NCBI GenBank assembly: GCA_002551355.1 | Contig: NTHE01000017.1 | Span: forward strand, 1 to 64,000 | Origin: Streptomyces sp. man185 | Lineage (GTDB): Bacteria > Actinomycetota > Actinomycetes > Streptomycetales > Streptomycetaceae | DNA length: 64,000 nucleotides | Reading direction: 5' to 3' | Part shown: one piece after another, positions 29,051-38,644 of the stretch | Layout of the letters: each line of letters starts with the position of its first letter | How positions within the stretch are numbered: the first letter of the stretch is position 1 | Translations under genes and position numbers: made by a program | Notes under the pieces: generated by a model | Database searches by the model: none | What the model saw: the letters and a program-made list of their open reading frames with translations, nothing else | What the model was told of the DNA's origin: nothing

Positions 29051-29965
29051 ATGTCCGTACGCGAGCTGGTGGTGCTCGGCACCGCCAGCCAGGTCCCCAC
29101 CCGCCACCGCAACCACAACGGCTATCTGCTGCGCTGGGACGGCGAGGGCATCCTCCTCGATCCCGGCGAGGGCACCCAGCGCCAGATGCTGCGGGCCGGG
29201 GTCGCCGCGCACGACATCGACCGGATCTGTGTCACCCACTTCCACGGCGACCACTCCCTCGGGCTCGCCGGGGTGATCCAGCGGATCAACCTCGACCAGG
29301 TGCCGCACCCGGTCACCGCCCACTACCCGGCGAGCGGGCAGCACTTCTTCGACCGGCTGCGGTACGCCACCGCCTACCGCGAGACCGTCGAGCTCACCCA
29401 GGTCCCGGTCACCGGTGACGGCGGAATCCTCGCCACCACCCCCGCGTACACCCTGGACAGCAAGAGGCTCTCGCACCCCGTCGAGTCGTACGGCTACCGC
29501 CTCACCGAGCCCGACACCCGGCGCATGCTGCCGGCCCTGCTCCAGGAGCACGGCATCGCCGGTCCGGAGGTGGGCCGCCTCCAGCGCGAGGGCTCCCTCG
29601 GCGGCGTCACCCTGGAGCAGGTCTCCGAACACCGGCGCGGCCAGCGGTTCGCGTTCGTCATGGACACCCGGCTCTGCGACGGGGTGTACGCCCTCGCCGA
29701 GGGCTGCGACATGCTCGTCATCGAGTCGACCTTCCTCGACGAGGACGAGAAACTCGCCGTCGACCACGGCCACCTGACCGCCGGACAGGCCGCCCGGGTC
29801 GCGAAGGACGCGGGCGTACGCCACCTCGTGCTGACCCACTTTTCCCAGCGCTACGGCGACCCGGAGCTCTTCGAGACCCAGGCCCGCGCCGCCGGGTTCG
29901 ACGGCGAACTCACCATCGCCCAGGACCTGATCCGGGTCCCGCTGCCTCCCCGCCACCACCACTGA
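29051..29965 (+). CDS. ribonuclease Z-like MBL-fold protein
   Basis: 304 residues, close to full-length RNase Z, which removes 3' trailers from tRNA precursors. [21 protein letters not shown] at the start, [15 protein letters not shown] (HxHxDH), [13 protein letters not shown] and LVIESTF, and a late LTHFSQRY all fit the RNase Z group. CAGGAG precedes the ATG. Follows the HIT gene by 25 bases, so the two are likely co-transcribed. Confidence 0.9.
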   Translation: MSVRELVVLGTASQVPTRHRNHNGYLLRWDGEGILLDPGEGTQRQMLRAGVAAHDIDRICVTHFHGDHSLGLAGVIQRINLDQVPHPVTAHYPASGQHFFDRLRYATAYRETVELTQVPVTGDGGILATTPAYTLDSKRLSHPVESYGYRLTEPDTRRMLPALLQEHGIAGPEVGRLQREGSLGGVTLEQVSEHRRGQRFAFVMDTRLCDGVYALAEGCDMLVIESTFLDEDEKLAVDHGHLTAGQAARVAKDAGVRHLVLTHFSQRYGDPELFETQARAAGFDGELTIAQDLIRVPLPPRHHH

Positions 29966-29983
29966 ACCCGCCGGCACCACCGT

Positions 29984-30988
29984 TTGCGAGACACCGTGCA
30001 CCTCCCCAAGGCCGAACTCCACCTCCACATCGAAGGCACCCTCGAACCCGAACTGGCCTTCGCCCTCGCGGAACGCAACGGAGTGGCCCTGCCCTACGCC
30101 ACCACCGACGAACTGCGCGCCGCCTACGAGTTCGAGGACCTCCAGTCCTTCCTGGACCTCTACTACGCGCTGATGGCCGTCCTGCGCACCGAGGAGGACT
30201 TCGCCGAACTCGCCGACGCCTACCTCGCCCGCGCCGCCGCCCAGGGCGTCAGGCACGCCGAGATCTTCTTCGACCCGCAGGCCCACACCGCCCGGGGCGT
30301 CCCCATCGGCACGGTCATCGAGGGCCTCGGCCGGGCCCTGGAGCGCAGCGAGGAGACCCACGGTGTCTCCACCCAGCTCATCCTGTGCTTCCTGCGCGAC
30401 CTGTCCGCCGAATCGGCCCTCGGCACCCTGGACGCCGCGAAGCCGTACCTGCACCGGATCAGCGCCATCGGCCTGGACTCCGCCGAGGTCGGCCACCCGC
30501 CCGCCAAGTTCCGTGAGGTGTACGAGGCGGCCACCGCGCTCGGCCTGCGCAAGGTGGCCCATGCGGGGGAGGAGGGCCCGCCGGAGTACATCCGGGAGGC
30601 CCTGGACGTCCTCGGCGTCGAGCGGATCGACCACGGGCTGCGCTGCCTGGAGGACCCGGAGCTGGTGCGGCGGCTGGTCACCGACCGGGTGCCGCTCACG
30701 CTCTGCCCGCTCTCGAACGTACGGCTGCGGACGGTCGACAAGCTCGCGGACCACCCGCTGCCGCGGATGATGGCCGCCGGACTGCTCTGCACGGTCAACT
30801 CCGACGACCCCGCCTACTTCGGCGGGTACGCCGGAGACAATTTCGACGCCGTCCGCGACGCGCTCGCCCTGGACCCGGAGCAGTTGCGCACCCTGGCCCG
30901 GAACTCCTTCGAGGCGGCCTTCCTCGACCACGACGAGGAGCGCCGCGCGCGCTACCTGTCCGAGGTCGATGCTTACGCGTTTGACTGA
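29984..30988 (+). CDS. adenosine/adenine deaminase family protein
   Basis: 334 residues, TIM-barrel deaminase. The zinc site HLHIEGTLEPE, the mid-protein KVAHAGEEGPPEYI, a conserved HGLRCLED and NSDDPAYF near the end are all present. The NSDDPAYF form and overall length resemble the bacterial adenine deaminase (adenosine deaminase type 2) subgroup more than classical adenosine deaminase, so the true substrate could be adenine. TTG at 29984 or GTG at 29996 could be the start. The 3' end overlaps that of the convergent MFS gene by 16 bases. Confidence 0.88.
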   Translation: MRDTVHLPKAELHLHIEGTLEPELAFALAERNGVALPYATTDELRAAYEFEDLQSFLDLYYALMAVLRTEEDFAELADAYLARAAAQGVRHAEIFFDPQAHTARGVPIGTVIEGLGRALERSEETHGVSTQLILCFLRDLSAESALGTLDAAKPYLHRISAIGLDSAEVGHPPAKFREVYEAATALGLRKVAHAGEEGPPEYIREALDVLGVERIDHGLRCLEDPELVRRLVTDRVPLTLCPLSNVRLRTVDKLADHPLPRMMAAGLLCTVNSDDPAYFGGYAGDNFDAVRDALALDPEQLRTLARNSFEAAFLDHDEERRARYLSEVDAYAFD

Positions 30989-32310
30989 CCGGAACCGCCG
31001 TCCGGACCGGCCGTCCGGATCGCGCTGCGCACCAGCCTGCGCCGCAGCGCCGGAACGCGCAGCTCCGTGACGGCCTGCTCCGGTGAACCGAGCTTCGGCA
31101 CCGCGCCGGGCAGCCCGCCGGTGGTGGCGGCGAGCAGCGCGGCCGGGGCGCCACCGCGGCGACGCACCGAACCGGGCACCAGCGGACGTCCGCCGGTGTG
31201 CAGTGCCACGGCGGTCACCGGGGCGGCGACCAGCAGGGTGGCCGCCCCCAGGATCAGGCCCATCGCCGGGTAGCCGGCCTCCTCGGAAAGCACGCTGCCC
31301 AGCAGTGGCCCGCAGGCCACCCCTATGGAGGAGGCCGAGCCCGCCAGCACCGCCCAGCGGCCGCGTACGTCCAGGGAGGCGGCCAGACCGATGAGGTAGG
31401 AGAGGACCACCGGGTAGACGGTGTTCCACATGATCTCGCCGGTCGCGAACGACCCGAGGTCCGTGGCCGAGGAGCTGAGCACGATGCTCGCCGCGATGAC
31501 CACGGTCCCCAGCCCGATCGGCACCGCCCGGCCGAGCCGCGCGCCGAGCAGCCCGGCGCCCGTCACCCCGAGCAGACCCGCGCCGAGCGCGGCGGCGAAC
31601 ACCGCGCCCACGGTGACCTCGGACAGCCCCGCCTGGTCAAGGCCGATGCGGCTGCTCACGCCCCACAGCGCGTTCTGCGCCATGGACCAGACGAGCATGC
31701 CGCCCGCCAGGACGAGCCCGGAGCGGCGGTGCGGCAGCCGGCCGGTGATCGGCGAGATGGCCCCCTCCGCCGTCGTCGCCCCGCCGAGCCGGCCGGTCGC
31801 GGGCCAGACGAGCAGGGCGGCCAGGGCGATCGCGGCGAACGGAAGCCGGTGGCCGCCGCCGAGGTGAGGGATGGTCAGGTAGAGGACGCCCGCCGTGGCG
31901 GACACGGTGAGCAGCCCGAGCGAGGACGTCCGGTGCGGGTCGCGCCGGGCGGCGATCCCGGCCGCGGCGACCGCCGTCGCCGTGCCCGAGCCGAAGCCGC
32001 CGACCATCACGCCGAGCACCACCAGCGGTACGGACCCGGCGAGCGCGGCGCAGCCGTAGCCGACGGCGGCCAGCGCCAGTCCGACGCGGGCGGGGGTGCG
32101 GGCCCCCAACCGTTCGACCCGGCCCGCCAGGGCGAAGCCGGCGCCGGCCGAGCTGAGGAGCAGGGCGCTGCCGACCAGGCCGGCCTGGGCGGGACTCAGC
32201 CCGAGGTGGACGCTGAGCCGGCCGACGACGGTGGGGAGCAGGTAGGAGGCGAGGTAACCGGCGGTGAACACGGCCACCAGGGGCCACGCGGCACCAGGGC
32301 GCGAGGACAT
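30973..32310 (-). CDS. MFS transporter
   Basis: 445 residues with about twelve hydrophobic segments. The ATG at 32310 (MSSRPGAAWPLVAVFTAGYL) has AGGAA six bases upstream and enters directly into helix 1. The frame extends upstream through a proline-rich stretch encoded by a 21-bp tandem repeat, which is taken as non-coding. The protein ends in a long basic tail without membrane segments. Substrate unknown. Confidence 0.83.
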   Translation of the reverse strand: MSSRPGAAWPLVAVFTAGYLASYLLPTVVGRLSVHLGLSPAQAGLVGSALLLSSAGAGFALAGRVERLGARTPARVGLALAAVGYGCAALAGSVPLVVLGVMVGGFGSGTATAVAAAGIAARRDPHRTSSLGLLTVSATAGVLYLTIPHLGGGHRLPFAAIALAALLVWPATGRLGGATTAEGAISPITGRLPHRRSGLVLAGGMLVWSMAQNALWGVSSRIGLDQAGLSEVTVGAVFAAALGAGLLGVTGAGLLGARLGRAVPIGLGTVVIAASIVLSSSATDLGSFATGEIMWNTVYPVVLSYLIGLAASLDVRGRWAVLAGSASSIGVACGPLLGSVLSEEAGYPAMGLILGAATLLVAAPVTAVALHTGGRPLVPGSVRRRGGAPAALLAATTGGLPGAVPKLGSPEQAVTELRVPALRRRLVRSAIRTAGPDGGSGQSNA

Positions 32311-32358
32311 GGGCGTTCCTGAAGACATGCCTGAGCAGGCAGGGGGGAGGGGGAGGAG

Positions 32359-32459
32359 GTACTGCGGGAAGACGTGGGGGCGCTGCGGGAGGGCAGGGGG
32401 GTGCTGCGGAGAGGCATGGGGGTACTGCGGGAAGGCATGGGGGTGCTGCGGAGGTATGG
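32359..32459. repeat. 21-bp tandem repeat, four copies and a partial
   Basis: Units start at 32359, 32380, 32401, 32422 and 32443 (partial), with consensus GTRCTGCGGGAAGGCATGGGG. The period is divisible by three in both directions, so seven-residue peptide repeats appear in shadow frames. It sits just upstream of the MFS start, opposite the kinase promoter. Confidence 0.9.
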
Positions 32460-32528
32460 CGATATGCCAGGGGATTGCGGCGCTCGTCGGACAACGTCCC
32501 CGAAGGTGCTCGCGGGGCAATTTGTATC

Positions 32529-32536
32529 AAGCGCTT
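32529..32536. promoter_or_regulatory. LacI-like half-palindrome upstream of the sugar kinase gene
   Basis: AAGCGCTT (in TATCAAGCGCTTCCGG) is an 8-bp palindrome with the central CG step common to LacI-family operators. It lies about 250 bases upstream of the PfkB-type kinase start and about 220 upstream of the MFS start. The rest of 32311-32781 holds the 21-bp repeats and no recognisable gene. Confidence 0.35.
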
Positions 32537-32781
32537 CCGGCTCCCCGAAAGCCGCCCCGATGTGATCTGGGTCACGTATGCGTTTATGCGGCGAAACCGC
32601 GGGTATTAGCGCACGTTTATGCAGGTCAGGCGTGCTGCGAACACATGGGCGCGGACCCTGCGTTCGGTCGGGCGGATCGGGCAGACTGGCCGCATCTCAC
32701 ACGGTCCGGATCACGTCGCGATCCGCACCCCACGCGGTCCGGGATCCGCCGGGATCCGCCGCACGACTCCGGGAGCGCACG

Positions 32782-33942
32782 GTGAGCACAGAGACTCCGG
32801 GCATCGACCCGCTGCAGGCGCTGCGCGCCCCCCGCGACCCTGCCTGCGACGTCTTCCTGACGGGCCCGGTCTTCCTCGACATCATCTTCACCGGCCTCGA
32901 CAGCGCCCCCGTGCGCGGCACCGAGTCCTGGGCCCGGGGGATGGGCTCCAGCCCCGGCGGCGTCGCCAACATGGCCACCGCCCTCGCCCGGCTCGGCCTG
33001 CGCACCTCGCTCGCCGCCGCCTTCGGCGACGACCACTACGGGGAGTACTGCTGGGACGCCCTGGAGCAGGGCGAGAGCATCGACCTGTCGATGTCGCACA
33101 CCGTCCCCGGCTGGCACTCCCCGGTCACCGTCTCCATGGCGTACGAGGGCGAGCGCACGATGGTCTCGCACGGCCACGAGGCCCCCGCGCCCACCGGACC
33201 CTCCGCGCCCCCCGCGCACGCCAGGCCCGCCGGAGCCTCCGCGCCCACCGCAACCACCACCGCCCCCGGCCCGGCCTTCCCGCACTGTCCGCCGCGCGCC
33301 CGCGCCGCCATCGCCTCGCTCGTCCCGGGCCGGAGCGAGCCCTGGGTGGCCACCGCCGCCCGCGACGGCGCTCTGCTCTTCGCCGACGTCGGCTGGGACG
33401 AGACCGGCCGCTGGGACCTGGACGCCCTGCCCGACCTGGCGCACTGCGAGGCGTTCCTGCCCAACGCCGAGGAGGCGATGCGCTACACCCGTACCGACTG
33501 CCCCCGCACCGCCGCCCACGCGCTCGCCGAACGCGTCCCGCTCGCCGTGGTCACCCTGGGGGCCGAGGGCGCGTACGCCGTCGACGGCCGCACGGGCACC
33601 GCCGCCGAGGTGCCCGCCATCGCGGTGGAGGCGCTCGACCCGACCGGCGCGGGGGACGTCTTCGTCGCCGGCTTCGTGACCGGCACTCTCGCCGACTGGC
33701 CGCTCGCCGACCGGCTCGCCTTCGCCGGGCTCACCGCCGCCCTCTCGGTCCAGGAGTTCGGCGGCTCGCTCTCCGCCCCCGGCTGGGCCGAGGTCGCCGC
33801 CTGGTGGCAGCGGATCCGCGCCTGCGACAGCCAGGACCCGGCCGCCCTGGAGCGGTACGCCTTCCTGGACGACCTGCTGCCCACCACGGCCCGTGCCTGG
33901 CCGCTGCGGCGCGCGGTGCCCACGATCGGCTTCCGCCAATGA
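32782..33942 (+). CDS. PfkB family carbohydrate kinase
   Basis: 386 residues, ribokinase-like. Signatures: DVFLTGPVFLDIIFTGLD at the start, GGVANMATALARLGL and the ATP/anion-hole motif DPTGAGDVFVAGF near the end. GTG at 32782 has GGGAG upstream; the longer open frame from 32578 is not coding-like. An Ala/Pro-rich insertion of about 35 residues follows SHGHEAPAPT. It phosphorylates a sugar or nucleoside that cannot be named from sequence. Confidence 0.88.
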   Translation: MSTETPGIDPLQALRAPRDPACDVFLTGPVFLDIIFTGLDSAPVRGTESWARGMGSSPGGVANMATALARLGLRTSLAAAFGDDHYGEYCWDALEQGESIDLSMSHTVPGWHSPVTVSMAYEGERTMVSHGHEAPAPTGPSAPPAHARPAGASAPTATTTAPGPAFPHCPPRARAAIASLVPGRSEPWVATAARDGALLFADVGWDETGRWDLDALPDLAHCEAFLPNAEEAMRYTRTDCPRTAAHALAERVPLAVVTLGAEGAYAVDGRTGTAAEVPAIAVEALDPTGAGDVFVAGFVTGTLADWPLADRLAFAGLTAALSVQEFGGSLSAPGWAEVAAWWQRIRACDSQDPAALERYAFLDDLLPTTARAWPLRRAVPTIGFRQ

Positions 33943-34086
33943 GCGGACGGTGACGGCCGCATCGCACACACGGCCGGTAAAACCTCTCGGTGTTGTCACC
34001 GCCAGGTCGTAGGCTTGGTTGTCCAGAGGTTGTCGAGCAGCGAGAACCCTGCAACGGGAGGTATGCGCAGGCCCGAGGGCCGGCCC

Positions 34087-35151
34087 ATGACTCAGTCACC
34101 CACACACCCGCAGGCGCGTGCCCAGATCAGGATCCCGGCCGCACACCCCATGGTGATGCTCCTGGGATCGGGCGACTCGCTGTTGCGCGTGATCGAAGAG
34201 GCTTTCCCGGCGGCCGACATCCATGTCCGGGGCAACGAGATCAGTGCCACGGGTGAGGCCGCCGACGTCGCTCTCATCCAACGCCTGTTCGACGAGATGA
34301 TGCTCGTGCTCCGCACCGGAGCGCCGATGACGGAGGACGCAGTGGAACGGTCGATCGCCATGCTCAGGGCGGCCGGCAACGGACAGGGAGACCCCCAGGG
34401 CGAGACGCCCGCCGAGGTGCTCACACAGAACATCCTCTCCAACCGCGGCCGCACCATCCGCCCCAAGACGCTCAACCAGAAGCGGTACGTCGACGCCATC
34501 GACGAGCACACGATCGTGTTCGGCATCGGTCCCGCCGGTACGGGCAAGACCTACCTCGCCATGGCCAAGGCGGTCCAGGCCCTGCAGTCCAAGCAGGTCA
34601 GCCGGATCATTCTGACCCGGCCCGCGGTCGAGGCGGGGGAGCGGCTCGGCTTCCTGCCGGGCACCCTGTTCGACAAGATCGACCCGTATCTGCGCCCGCT
34701 CTACGACGCCCTGCACGACATGCTCGACCCCGACTCGATCCCGCGGCTGATGGCGGCGGGCACGATCGAGGTCGCTCCGCTGGCCTACATGCGTGGCAGA
34801 ACATTGAATGACGCCTTCATCATCCTGGACGAGGCGCAGAACACCAGCGCCGAACAGATGAAGATGTTCCTCACCCGCCTCGGCTTCGATTCCAAGATCG
34901 TCATCACCGGTGACGTCACCCAGGTCGACCTGCCGAGCGGTACCAAGAGCGGGCTGCGGCAGGTCCAGGAGATCCTGGAGGGCCTGGACGACGTGCACTT
35001 CTCCCGGCTCACCTCCCAGGATGTCGTCCGGCACAAGCTCGTCGGCCGTATCGTCGACGCGTACGAGAAGTACGACAGCCGAAACGGTCAGCAGGACGGT
35101 CAGGCGGAAGGCCGCCAGGACGGCCGACGTGACCGCCGTAAAGGGAAGTAG
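34087..35151 (+). CDS. phoH: PhoH family ATPase
   Basis: 354 residues. The P-loop GPAGTGKTYLAMAKAVQAL (148-) and the DEAQN Walker B (FIILDEAQNTS) match PhoH-like RNA-associated ATPases. N-terminal KH-like segment. ATG at 34087 is chosen for the GAGGG spacing and MTQSPTHP start; ATG at 34063 lies too close to a GGGAG to use it. The polar C-terminal tail is rich in Gln, Asp, Gly and Arg. Adjacent to ybeY, as in most bacteria. Confidence 0.92.
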   Translation: MTQSPTHPQARAQIRIPAAHPMVMLLGSGDSLLRVIEEAFPAADIHVRGNEISATGEAADVALIQRLFDEMMLVLRTGAPMTEDAVERSIAMLRAAGNGQGDPQGETPAEVLTQNILSNRGRTIRPKTLNQKRYVDAIDEHTIVFGIGPAGTGKTYLAMAKAVQALQSKQVSRIILTRPAVEAGERLGFLPGTLFDKIDPYLRPLYDALHDMLDPDSIPRLMAAGTIEVAPLAYMRGRTLNDAFIILDEAQNTSAEQMKMFLTRLGFDSKIVITGDVTQVDLPSGTKSGLRQVQEILEGLDDVHFSRLTSQDVVRHKLVGRIVDAYEKYDSRNGQQDGQAEGRQDGRRDRRKGK

Positions 35152-35163
35152 TCGCAGCGCACC

Positions 35164-35661
35164 ATGTCGATCGACGTCAACAACGAGTCCGGAACCGAGG
35201 TCGACGAGCAGGCGATCCTCGACATCGCCCGCTACGCACTGGCCCGGATGCGGATCCACCCGCTGTCCGAGCTCTCGGTGATCGTGGTGGACACCGACGC
35301 CATGGAGCAGCTGCACATCCAGTGGATGGACCTCCCCGGTCCGACCGATGTCATGTCCTTCCCGATGGACGAACTGCGTCCGCCGGCCAAGGACGACGAG
35401 GAGCCCCCGCAGGGGCTCCTCGGTGACATCGTGCTCTGCCCGGAGGTCGCGAAGAAGCAGGGCGAAGAGGCCCCGACGCAGCACTCCATGGACGAGGAGC
35501 TCCAGCTCCTGACCGTCCACGGAGTGCTGCACCTGCTGGGGTACGACCACGAGGAGCCGGACGAGAAGGCCGAGATGTTCGGTCTCCAGGCCGCCATCGT
35601 GGACGGCTGGCGCGGTGAGCACGGGCTCACCGGCGCGTCTCCCGCCCCCACCGTCTCGTGA
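35164..35661 (+). CDS. ybeY: endoribonuclease YbeY
   Basis: 165 residues. The zinc motif [11 protein letters not shown] (H3xH5xH type) with the upstream TDVMSFP strand and ARYALARM helix defines YbeY, needed for 16S rRNA 3' maturation and quality control. It begins 12 bases after phoH and its stop overlaps the next start. Confidence 0.96.
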   Translation: MSIDVNNESGTEVDEQAILDIARYALARMRIHPLSELSVIVVDTDAMEQLHIQWMDLPGPTDVMSFPMDELRPPAKDDEEPPQGLLGDIVLCPEVAKKQGEEAPTQHSMDEELQLLTVHGVLHLLGYDHEEPDEKAEMFGLQAAIVDGWRGEHGLTGASPAPTVS

Positions 35662-36956
35662 GCGCCCCGTTGATCGTCGGCGCCGTCCTGCTGGTCATGG
35701 TCGGCTGGCTGGCCGCCTGTGCCGAGGCCGGCATCGCCCGCACCTCCAGCTTCCGGGCGGACGAGGCGGTCCGATCCGGCCGACGCGGCAGTGCGAAGCT
35801 CGCGCAGATCGCCGCCGACCCGACCCGCTATCTCAACGTCGCCCTGCTGGTGCGGGTCGCCTGCGAGATGTCGGCCGGGGTCCTCGTCACCTACGTCTGC
35901 CTCCAGGAGTTCCCCGAGACCTGGGAGGCGCTGGCCGTCGCGATGGGGGTGATGGTCCTCGTCTCCTACGTCGCCATCGGGGTCTCCCCGCGCACGATCG
36001 GCCGCCAGCACCCGCTGAACACGGCCACGGCCTCGGCGTACGTCCTGTTGCCGCTGGCCCGGATCATGGGGCCGATCCCGCAGCTGCTGATTCTCGTCGG
36101 CAACGCACTGACCCCGGGCAAGGGGTTCCGCAAGGGCCCGTTCGCCAGCGAGGCAGAGCTGCGGGCCATGGTCGACCTCGCCGAGGCGGAGTCGCTCATC
36201 GAGGACGACGAGCGCCGCATGGTGCACTCCGTCTTCGAGCTGGGCGACACCCTGGTCCGCGAGGTCATGGTGCCCCGCACCGACCTCGTCTCCATCGAGC
36301 GCTACAAGACGATCCGCCAGGCCCTCACCCTCGCCCTGCGCTCCGGCTTCTCCCGGATACCGGTCACCGGCGAGAACGAGGACGACGTCGTCGGGATCGT
36401 CTATCTGAAGGACCTGGTCCGTAAGACGCACATCAACCGCGAGTCCGAGGCAGACCCGGTCTCCACCGCGATGCGCCCCGCCGCCTTCGTCCCCGACACC
36501 AAGAACGCCGGGGACCTGCTGCGTGAGATGCAGCAGGAACGCAGCCATGTCGCGGTCGTCATCGACGAGTACGGCGGCACCGCGGGCATCGTGACCATCG
36601 AGGACATTTTGGAAGAGATCGTCGGCGAGATCACCGACGAGTACGACCGGGAGCTGCCGCCCGTCCAGGAGCTGGGACACGGCTGCTACCGGGTCACCGC
36701 CCGGCTCGACATCGGGGACCTCGGCGACCTCTTCGGGCTCGACGAGTACGACGACGAGGACGTGGAGACCGTCGGCGGGCTGCTCGCCAAGGCGCTCGGC
36801 CGGGTCCCGATCGCCGGCGCCTCGGCCGTCGTCGAGCTGCCGGACCAGCGCCGGCTCCGGCTCACCGCGGAGTCCCCGGCGGGCCGCCGGAACAAGATCG
36901 TCACGGTGCTCGTGGAGCCCGAGCACAAGGAACCCGAGGAGAAGGAAGCGGAATGA
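35658..36956 (+). CDS. HlyC/CorC family CBS-domain membrane protein
   Basis: 432 residues. N-terminal DUF21-type membrane domain ([21 protein letters not shown] and later helices), then [12 protein letters not shown] opening a CBS pair, [20 protein letters not shown], and a C-terminal CorC/HlyC transporter-associated domain. The family is linked to magnesium or cobalt export, which is not proven here. Start overlaps ybeY by four bases. Confidence 0.93.
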   Translation: MSAPLIVGAVLLVMVGWLAACAEAGIARTSSFRADEAVRSGRRGSAKLAQIAADPTRYLNVALLVRVACEMSAGVLVTYVCLQEFPETWEALAVAMGVMVLVSYVAIGVSPRTIGRQHPLNTATASAYVLLPLARIMGPIPQLLILVGNALTPGKGFRKGPFASEAELRAMVDLAEAESLIEDDERRMVHSVFELGDTLVREVMVPRTDLVSIERYKTIRQALTLALRSGFSRIPVTGENEDDVVGIVYLKDLVRKTHINRESEADPVSTAMRPAAFVPDTKNAGDLLREMQQERSHVAVVIDEYGGTAGIVTIEDILEEIVGEITDEYDRELPPVQELGHGCYRVTARLDIGDLGDLFGLDEYDDEDVETVGGLLAKALGRVPIAGASAVVELPDQRRLRLTAESPAGRRNKIVTVLVEPEHKEPEEKEAE

Positions 36957-37306
36957 CGCCGGAGCGGCTGCGGGCCTTCTGCCTGGAGTTCAACGCGAGC
37001 GTGGAGGAGTTTCCGTTCGGCCCTGAGAACTCGGTCTTCAAGGTGCTCGGCAAGATGTTCGCCCTCACCGCGCTGGACGCCCGCCCGCTCACGGTCAACC
37101 TCAAGTGCGACCCCGACGAGGCGATCCGGCTGCGCGAGACGCACCCCGCGATCGTGCCCGGCTGGCACATGAGCAAGCGGCACTGGAACACGGTCACCGT
37201 CTCCGGCGTCCCGGAGCGGTTGCTGCGCGAGATGATCGAGGACTCCTACGACCTGGTGGTCGCGGGGCTGCCGAAGGCGGAGCGGCTCCGCCTGGACCGC
37301 CCGTAG
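36953..37306 (+). CDS. MmcQ/YjbR family protein
   Basis: 117 residues: [34 protein letters not shown] and HPAIVPGWHMSKRHWNTVTV are characteristic of the MmcQ/YjbR DNA-binding-like fold (CyaY-like). Overlaps the upstream CBS gene by four bases. Biological role unknown. Confidence 0.92.
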   Translation: MTPERLRAFCLEFNASVEEFPFGPENSVFKVLGKMFALTALDARPLTVNLKCDPDEAIRLRETHPAIVPGWHMSKRHWNTVTVSGVPERLLREMIEDSYDLVVAGLPKAERLRLDRP

Positions 37307-37322
37307 GGGTGACCCGCAGGTC

Positions 37323-38156
37323 ATGGGAGGGGCCACGGACGTGACCGGACAACTCGACCGCACCGTCGGTCTGCTCCAGGACGTGCTGGGGCCGGACCTC
37401 CTCGGCGCCTGCCTCCACGGCTCCGCCGTGCTCGGAGGCCTGAAACCGGCGAGCGACCTCGACGTCCTCGCCGTGACCCGGCGGAGCCTGGACGAGCACC
37501 GGCGCCGGGCGCTGCTCGCGGGCGTCCTGGAGATCTCCGGCTTCACGGCCCGGGTCCGGCCGGTCGAGCTCACCGTCGTCGTGCAGTCCGGGATCCGCCC
37601 CTGGCGCTACCCGCCGACGGCCGACTTCGTCTACGGGGAGTGGCTCCGCGAGGAACTCTCCGCGAACGGACCACCGCACCCCGCGCCCCTGCCGGACCTG
37701 GCCCTGGTGCTCGACGTCGCCCGGGCGGGCGACCACTCCCTCACCGGACCACCCCCTGCCCGGCTCATCGACCCCGTGCCCCACGCCGACCTCGTCCGGG
37801 CGAGCGTCGCGGGCCTCCCCGAACTCCTCGGCGACCTGGCCGGCGACACCCGTAACGTCCTGCTCACCCTGGCCCGCGTCTGGACCACCCTGGCCACCGG
37901 GGAGATCCGGCCGAAGGACGCCGCCGCGGACTGGGCCATCGCCCGGCTCCCCGCGGAGCACCGCCCGGTCCTGGAACACGCCAGGGACCTGTACCGCGGC
38001 AGCCACTACGCGGACGAGCGCTGGAGCGAGGAGCTGGCGGCCCGGGTGCATCCGCACGCGGACGAGGTGCTCGCCCGCATCGACCGCCTGCGCGGTGGGG
38101 CCGAGGACGCCCCGCCCCCAACTCCCCGACCGCTCCTCGGACGCCGGGGCGAGTGA
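37323..38156 (+). CDS. ANT(3'')/ANT(9)-like nucleotidyltransferase
   Basis: 277 residues. The N-terminal nucleotidyltransferase core LHGSAVLGGLKPASDLDVLAV has the GS-x-x-x-x-D-x-D arrangement of AadA-type enzymes, followed by PVELTVVVQSG and a DUF4111-like C-terminal helical domain. True AadA proteins adenylylate spectinomycin/streptomycin, but chromosomal homologues are common in Streptomyces and the substrate is not predictable here. It sits 16 bases after the MmcQ-like gene, within the phoH-era cluster. ATG 37323. Confidence 0.82.
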   Translation: MGGATDVTGQLDRTVGLLQDVLGPDLLGACLHGSAVLGGLKPASDLDVLAVTRRSLDEHRRRALLAGVLEISGFTARVRPVELTVVVQSGIRPWRYPPTADFVYGEWLREELSANGPPHPAPLPDLALVLDVARAGDHSLTGPPPARLIDPVPHADLVRASVAGLPELLGDLAGDTRNVLLTLARVWTTLATGEIRPKDAAADWAIARLPAEHRPVLEHARDLYRGSHYADERWSEELAARVHPHADEVLARIDRLRGGAEDAPPPTPRPLLGRRGE

Positions 38157-38190
38157 TCCGGGACGCCCGCCCGCTTCGTATGCTCGTGCC

Positions 38191-38550
38191 ATGACCGACA
38201 CCAACGCCGCCGACCTCGACGCCGAGGACCGCAAGATCGTCACCCTGGCGCGCAGCGCCCGTGCCCGCAACGGGGTGCCCGAGGGCGCGGCCGTACGCGA
38301 CGAGACGGGACGTACGTATGTCGCGGGCACGGTGGCGCTGGAGTCGCTGAAGCTCAGCGCGCTGCAGACCGCCGTCGCCATGGCGGTGGCCAGCGGCGCC
38401 ACCTCGCTGGAGGCGGCGGCCGTCGTCTCCGCCGCCGAGACCCCCTCCGACGACGACCGGGCGGCGGTCCGGGACCTGGGCGGGCCGGACACCCCGGTGC
38501 TGCTCGCGGGCCCCGACGGCACGCTGCGGGTGCGCGTCACGGCGGGCTGA
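38191..38550 (+). CDS. cytidine deaminase-like protein lacking the zinc ligands
   Basis: 119 residues, commonly annotated as cytidine deaminase in actinobacteria and in the same place (between a CBS protein and era) in mycobacteria. The fold alignment ARARNGVPEGAAVRDETGRT then VALESLKLSALQTAVAMAVAS covers the usual catalytic helix, but the (C/H)AE motif is LSALQTA and no PCxxC motif follows, so catalysis as a zinc deaminase is not expected. Start ATG at 38191. Confidence 0.78.
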   Translation: MTDTNAADLDAEDRKIVTLARSARARNGVPEGAAVRDETGRTYVAGTVALESLKLSALQTAVAMAVASGATSLEAAAVVSAAETPSDDDRAAVRDLGGPDTPVLLAGPDGTLRVRVTAG

Positions 38551-38644
38551 ACGACCGCTCCGGCGGCCGTTCCGCCCGGCCCTCCGGCGCGTCCGTGCGT
38601 ACCGCTGTACGAGAGCGCCGCCGGGATCGGGGAGAATGGTCGCC

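Noticed and set aside
32529..32536. A confirmed LacI operator
   Set aside because: An 8-bp palindrome is too short and too likely by chance in high-GC DNA; kept only as a low-confidence feature.
32374..32565. Short plus-strand ORF with seven-residue repeats
   Set aside because: The repeats come from the 21-bp DNA array; the peptide has no similarity to any known family.
37323..38156. Calling the gene an aminoglycoside resistance determinant (aadA)
   Set aside because: Only the nucleotidyltransferase core and C-terminal domain type match; it lies in a housekeeping cluster, so a resistance name would overstate the evidence.
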